Shown here piece after piece: positions 62,052-64,000 of a DNA stretch of 64,000 nt. The DNA lies in contig NZ_AP019536.1 in assembly GCF_018324385.1 (NCBI RefSeq), forward strand, positions 248,001 through 312,000, read 5' to 3'. Under the pieces are notes generated by a model that was not told the origin of the DNA, did no database searches, and saw only the letters and a program-made list of their open reading frames with translations. How positions within the stretch are numbered: position 1 is the stretch's first letter; each line of letters starts with the position of its first letter. The stretch comes from Ferrigenium kumadai (lineage in GTDB: Bacteria; Pseudomonadota; Gammaproteobacteria; Burkholderiales; Gallionellaceae). A program made the position numbers and the translations under genes.

Positions 62052-62435
62052 TTATGAGGGAAATGTTCCATCCACGTAGTACCAGCGCCCAACCTCCCGC
62101 ACGAAACGGCTGATCTCGTGCAGGCGGTGGGCGCGGCCGCCGATCTTGTAGCGCGCCACGAATTCGACCGTGGCGTGCTCGGCGTCCTGGGGTGAGTGGT
62201 TATTCACTTCCAGCCCCAGCCATTTGGCGTCGTCGGCTGCGAGGTCGAGCGCGGCGGGGCGGGTGCTTGGGTGCCAGGTGGCGAGCAGGTAGGGCTCCAG
62301 TTTCAGGACGTAGGCGCTGTAGCGGGAGCGCATCAATGCTTCGGCGTCCGGCGCTGGCGTGCCGCCGTGGTAGCGGCCGCAGCAGGCGGCGTAGTCCGGG
62401 GAGCCGCAGGGGCAGGGAGTGAATTTAGTGCGCAT
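62052..62435 (-). CDS. ychJ: YchJ-family SEC-C protein (UPF0225)
   Basis: 127 residues. N-terminal cysteine motif [17 protein letters not shown], a SEC-C-type zinc site, then the NTF2-like YchJ core ([28 protein letters not shown]). Ends [15 protein letters not shown]. Role unknown. Its 3' end is convergent with the EamA gene. Confidence 0.88.
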   Translation of the reverse strand: MRTKFTPCPCGSPDYAACCGRYHGGTPAPDAEALMRSRYSAYVLKLEPYLLATWHPSTRPAALDLAADDAKWLGLEVNNHSPQDAEHATVEFVARYKIGGRAHRLHEISRFVREVGRWYYVDGTFPS

Positions 62436-62487
62436 GCGCCATTCTAAGCCATGGGCGCGGCGGATGGCATTGCCACGCCGTTGCGAC

Positions 62488-62493
62488 TATAAT
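62488..62493 (+). promoter_or_regulatory. Perfect -10 box ahead of hemA
   Basis: TATAAT at 62488-62493, 39 bases before the hemA ATG. No good -35 hexamer is at 16-18 bases; TGGCAT (62465-62470) is the nearest in place. Confidence 0.45.
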
Positions 62494-62531
62494 TCGCCTC
62501 CCTTTAAGCTTTGACGTCAGCCGTTACCAAG

Positions 62532-63785
62532 ATGCAACTGTTCGCTTTTGGCATTAACCATCAGACCGCGCCGCTCTCCGTGCGCGAACAGGTCGCGTTT
62601 AACGTCGAAGGGATGGAGAACGCGCTGCGCGACCTCGTGGAGAACGGCGCGGCGAAGGAAGCGGCGATCCTCTCCACCTGCAACCGCACCGAGTTGTACT
62701 GCAACGCCGCCAAGCCCGAGCAGGCCATCGACTGGCTGGCGCAGTACCACCACCTGCCGCGCAAGGACATCGACCCCTATCTCTACACCCTGCCGCGCGA
62801 GCAGGCGGTGAAGCACTCGTTCCGCGTCGCCAGCGGGCTGGACTCGATGGTGCTGGGCGAGCCCCAGATCCTCGGCCAGATGAAGCAGGCGGTGCGCCAG
62901 GCCGAGCAGGCCGGCACGCTGGGCTTCCTGCTGCACAAGTTGTTCCAGCGCACCTTCTCGGTGGCGAAGGACGTGCGCACCCAGACCGAGATCGGCGCGA
63001 ACCTGGTGTCCATGGCCGCGGCCGCGGTCAAGCTGGCCGAACGCATCTTCCCGAGCATCTCCGAGCAAAGCGTGCTGTTCATCGGCGCGGGCGAGATGAT
63101 CGAACTCAACGCGGTGCACTTCGCCGCACGCGCACCCAAACACATCACTGTCGCCAACCGCACGCTGGAGCGCGCGCAGACCCTGGCGCGGCGCATCAAC
63201 GGTACGGCGATCACGCTGACCGACCTGCCGGAGCAGCTCGCGCAGCACGACATCATCGTCACCTGTACCGCCAGCCAATTGCCCATCCTCGGCAAGGGCA
63301 TGGTCGAGCGCGCGCTCAAGGCGCGCAAGCACCGCCCGCTGTTCATCGTCGACCTGGCCGTGCCGCGCGACGTGGAGGCGGAAGTGTCCGAGTTGAGCGA
63401 TGTGTTCCTGTACACCGTGGACGACATCGCCGAGGTGGTGAAGGACGGCCTCGACGCGCGCCAGAGCGCGGTGAAGGAAGCCGAGGTCATCATCGATTCC
63501 GGCGTATCCGACTTCATCCACTGGATGGAATCGCGCGAAGTGGTGCCGACCATCCGTGCACTGCGCGACCAGGCCGAGCGCAACCGCCGCCACGAGTTGG
63601 AGAAGGCCTTGCGCCTACTGGCGAAAGGCGAAGATCCCGAGCGGGTGCTGGACGCGATGAGCAGCGGCCTGACCAACAAATTCCTGCACGCGCCCACCCA
63701 CGCGCTGAACCAGGTTCACGGCGACGACCGCGAGGCGTTCCTCGAAGTCATCCATCGCCTGTACCACCTCCAGTCGGAAGAATGA
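62532..63785 (+). CDS. hemA: Glutamyl-tRNA reductase
   Basis: 417 residues, as in E. coli (418). Catalytic Cys50 in [16 protein letters not shown]-binding [17 protein letters not shown] (about 182), and the C-terminal dimerisation helix ending [12 protein letters not shown]. It reduces glutamyl-tRNA to glutamate-1-semialdehyde, the first step of tetrapyrrole synthesis. The ATG at 62532 is preferred over a TTG at 62511 because the conserved start [14 protein letters not shown] begins there. prfA overlaps the stop by one base pair step (ATGA). Confidence 0.95.
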   Translation: MQLFAFGINHQTAPLSVREQVAFNVEGMENALRDLVENGAAKEAAILSTCNRTELYCNAAKPEQAIDWLAQYHHLPRKDIDPYLYTLPREQAVKHSFRVASGLDSMVLGEPQILGQMKQAVRQAEQAGTLGFLLHKLFQRTFSVAKDVRTQTEIGANLVSMAAAAVKLAERIFPSISEQSVLFIGAGEMIELNAVHFAARAPKHITVANRTLERAQTLARRINGTAITLTDLPEQLAQHDIIVTCTASQLPILGKGMVERALKARKHRPLFIVDLAVPRDVEAEVSELSDVFLYTVDDIAEVVKDGLDARQSAVKEAEVIIDSGVSDFIHWMESREVVPTIRALRDQAERNRRHELEKALRLLAKGEDPERVLDAMSSGLTNKFLHAPTHALNQVHGDDREAFLEVIHRLYHLQSEE

Positions 63786-64000
63786 AAGCCAATATTGCCG
63801 CCAAGCTCGCTCAACTGAGCGAGCGCCTGCTCGAAGTCGACCAGCTGCTGAGCACCGAAGAAGCCACCAGGGACATGGACACGTTCCGCAAGCTCAGCCG
63901 CGAGCGCGCCGAGCTGGAGCCGGTGGTTTCGCTGTACCACGCCTACAGGACCTGCGAGGCCGACATCGCGACCGCGAAGGAGATGGCGGACGATCCGGAC
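63782..64000 (+). CDS. prfA: Peptide chain release factor 1, N-terminal 73 codons (partial)
   Basis: The reading frame is open to the window edge: [20 protein letters not shown] and onward through [22 protein letters not shown], the helical domain 1 of RF1. The ATG overlaps the hemA stop (ATGA), and the order hemA-prfA is conserved in proteobacteria. The GGQ domain lies beyond the window. Confidence 0.93.
   Translation, partial: MKANIAAKLAQLSERLLEVDQLLSTEEATRDMDTFRKLSRERAELEPVVSLYHAYRTCEADIATAKEMADDPD

Noticed and set aside
62470..62475. TTGCCA as -35 box of hemA
   Set aside because: Only 12 bases from the -10 box, which is too short for sigma-70.

Overview
The window is a chromosomal segment of a GC-rich betaproteobacterium. 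The gene order hemA-prfA, the groES-groEL locus with both a sigma-32-type promoter and a CIRCE operator, an EttA/RsgA/RbgA translation-factor set and the many c-di-GMP genes would fit a Nitrosomonadales/Gallionellaceae-like organism. That placement is an inference from gene content and style, not from a marker search. Nearly all of the window is typical core and accessory DNA with high GC; one AT-richer patch (about 26.7-29.0 kb) stands out.

Layout. 0-7 kb: the 5' end of bioA (minus strand, cut by the window edge), a YfcH-like epimerase, a nitronate monooxygenase-like flavoprotein, groES-groEL with its heat-shock control region and terminator, tRNA-Phe and prfC. 7.1-11.0 kb: a tightly overlapping potABCD-type polyamine transporter operon. 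11.1-23.7 kb: seven genes with almost no gaps, namely a DnaK paralogue, a Lon-like Ser/Lys protease, a type I DnaJ, an exported protein-isoaspartate methyltransferase, a membrane spermidine-synthase-like protein, an exported thioredoxin/DsbD-like membrane fusion and a P2-type cation ATPase. This looks like one protein-repair and ion-stress operon and is the strongest candidate for an undescribed system. 23.7-34.9 kb: accessory region with a small GIY-YIG gene bracketed by dispersed repeats, ettA, two AT-rich membrane-protein genes, gene remnants, an outer-membrane barrel, a flavin reductase, a sterol-desaturase-like enzyme, DUF1614, DUF4389 and rsgA. 35-50 kb: an acetyltransferase, four GGDEF proteins (one with EAL), a Cache-only periplasmic sensor, an orphan MlaF-like ATPase with an altered H-loop, MarC, a SYLF protein, pepD, DUF504 and a three-repeat PsiF protein. 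50-60.5 kb: a methyltransferase, mnmC, then a minus-strand series rbgA - alpha/beta hydrolase - small basic exported protein, and ACP - FabF-like synthase - RND pump - rsuA. 60.7-64 kb: an EamA transporter, ychJ and hemA-prfA (prfA cut by the window edge).

At least four families of short dispersed repeats run through the window. One is a ~49 bp element (called R1 here) found five times: in the groES leader, in the start of potC, next to the GIY-YIG gene, and nested at two different places inside two copies of a longer inverted-repeat element (R2). The nested copies behave like insertions and give direct evidence that R1 has moved. A third family (R3, around the core TTCGACAGGCTCAGG) flanks the GIY-YIG gene, and a fourth (R4) combines a GGGGTCAG tag with an ATCGCCC/GGGCGAT hairpin. 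Several coding ends (potC N-terminus; C-termini of the GIY-YIG protein, the 28.2-kb membrane protein and the EamA transporter) are encoded by repeat DNA.
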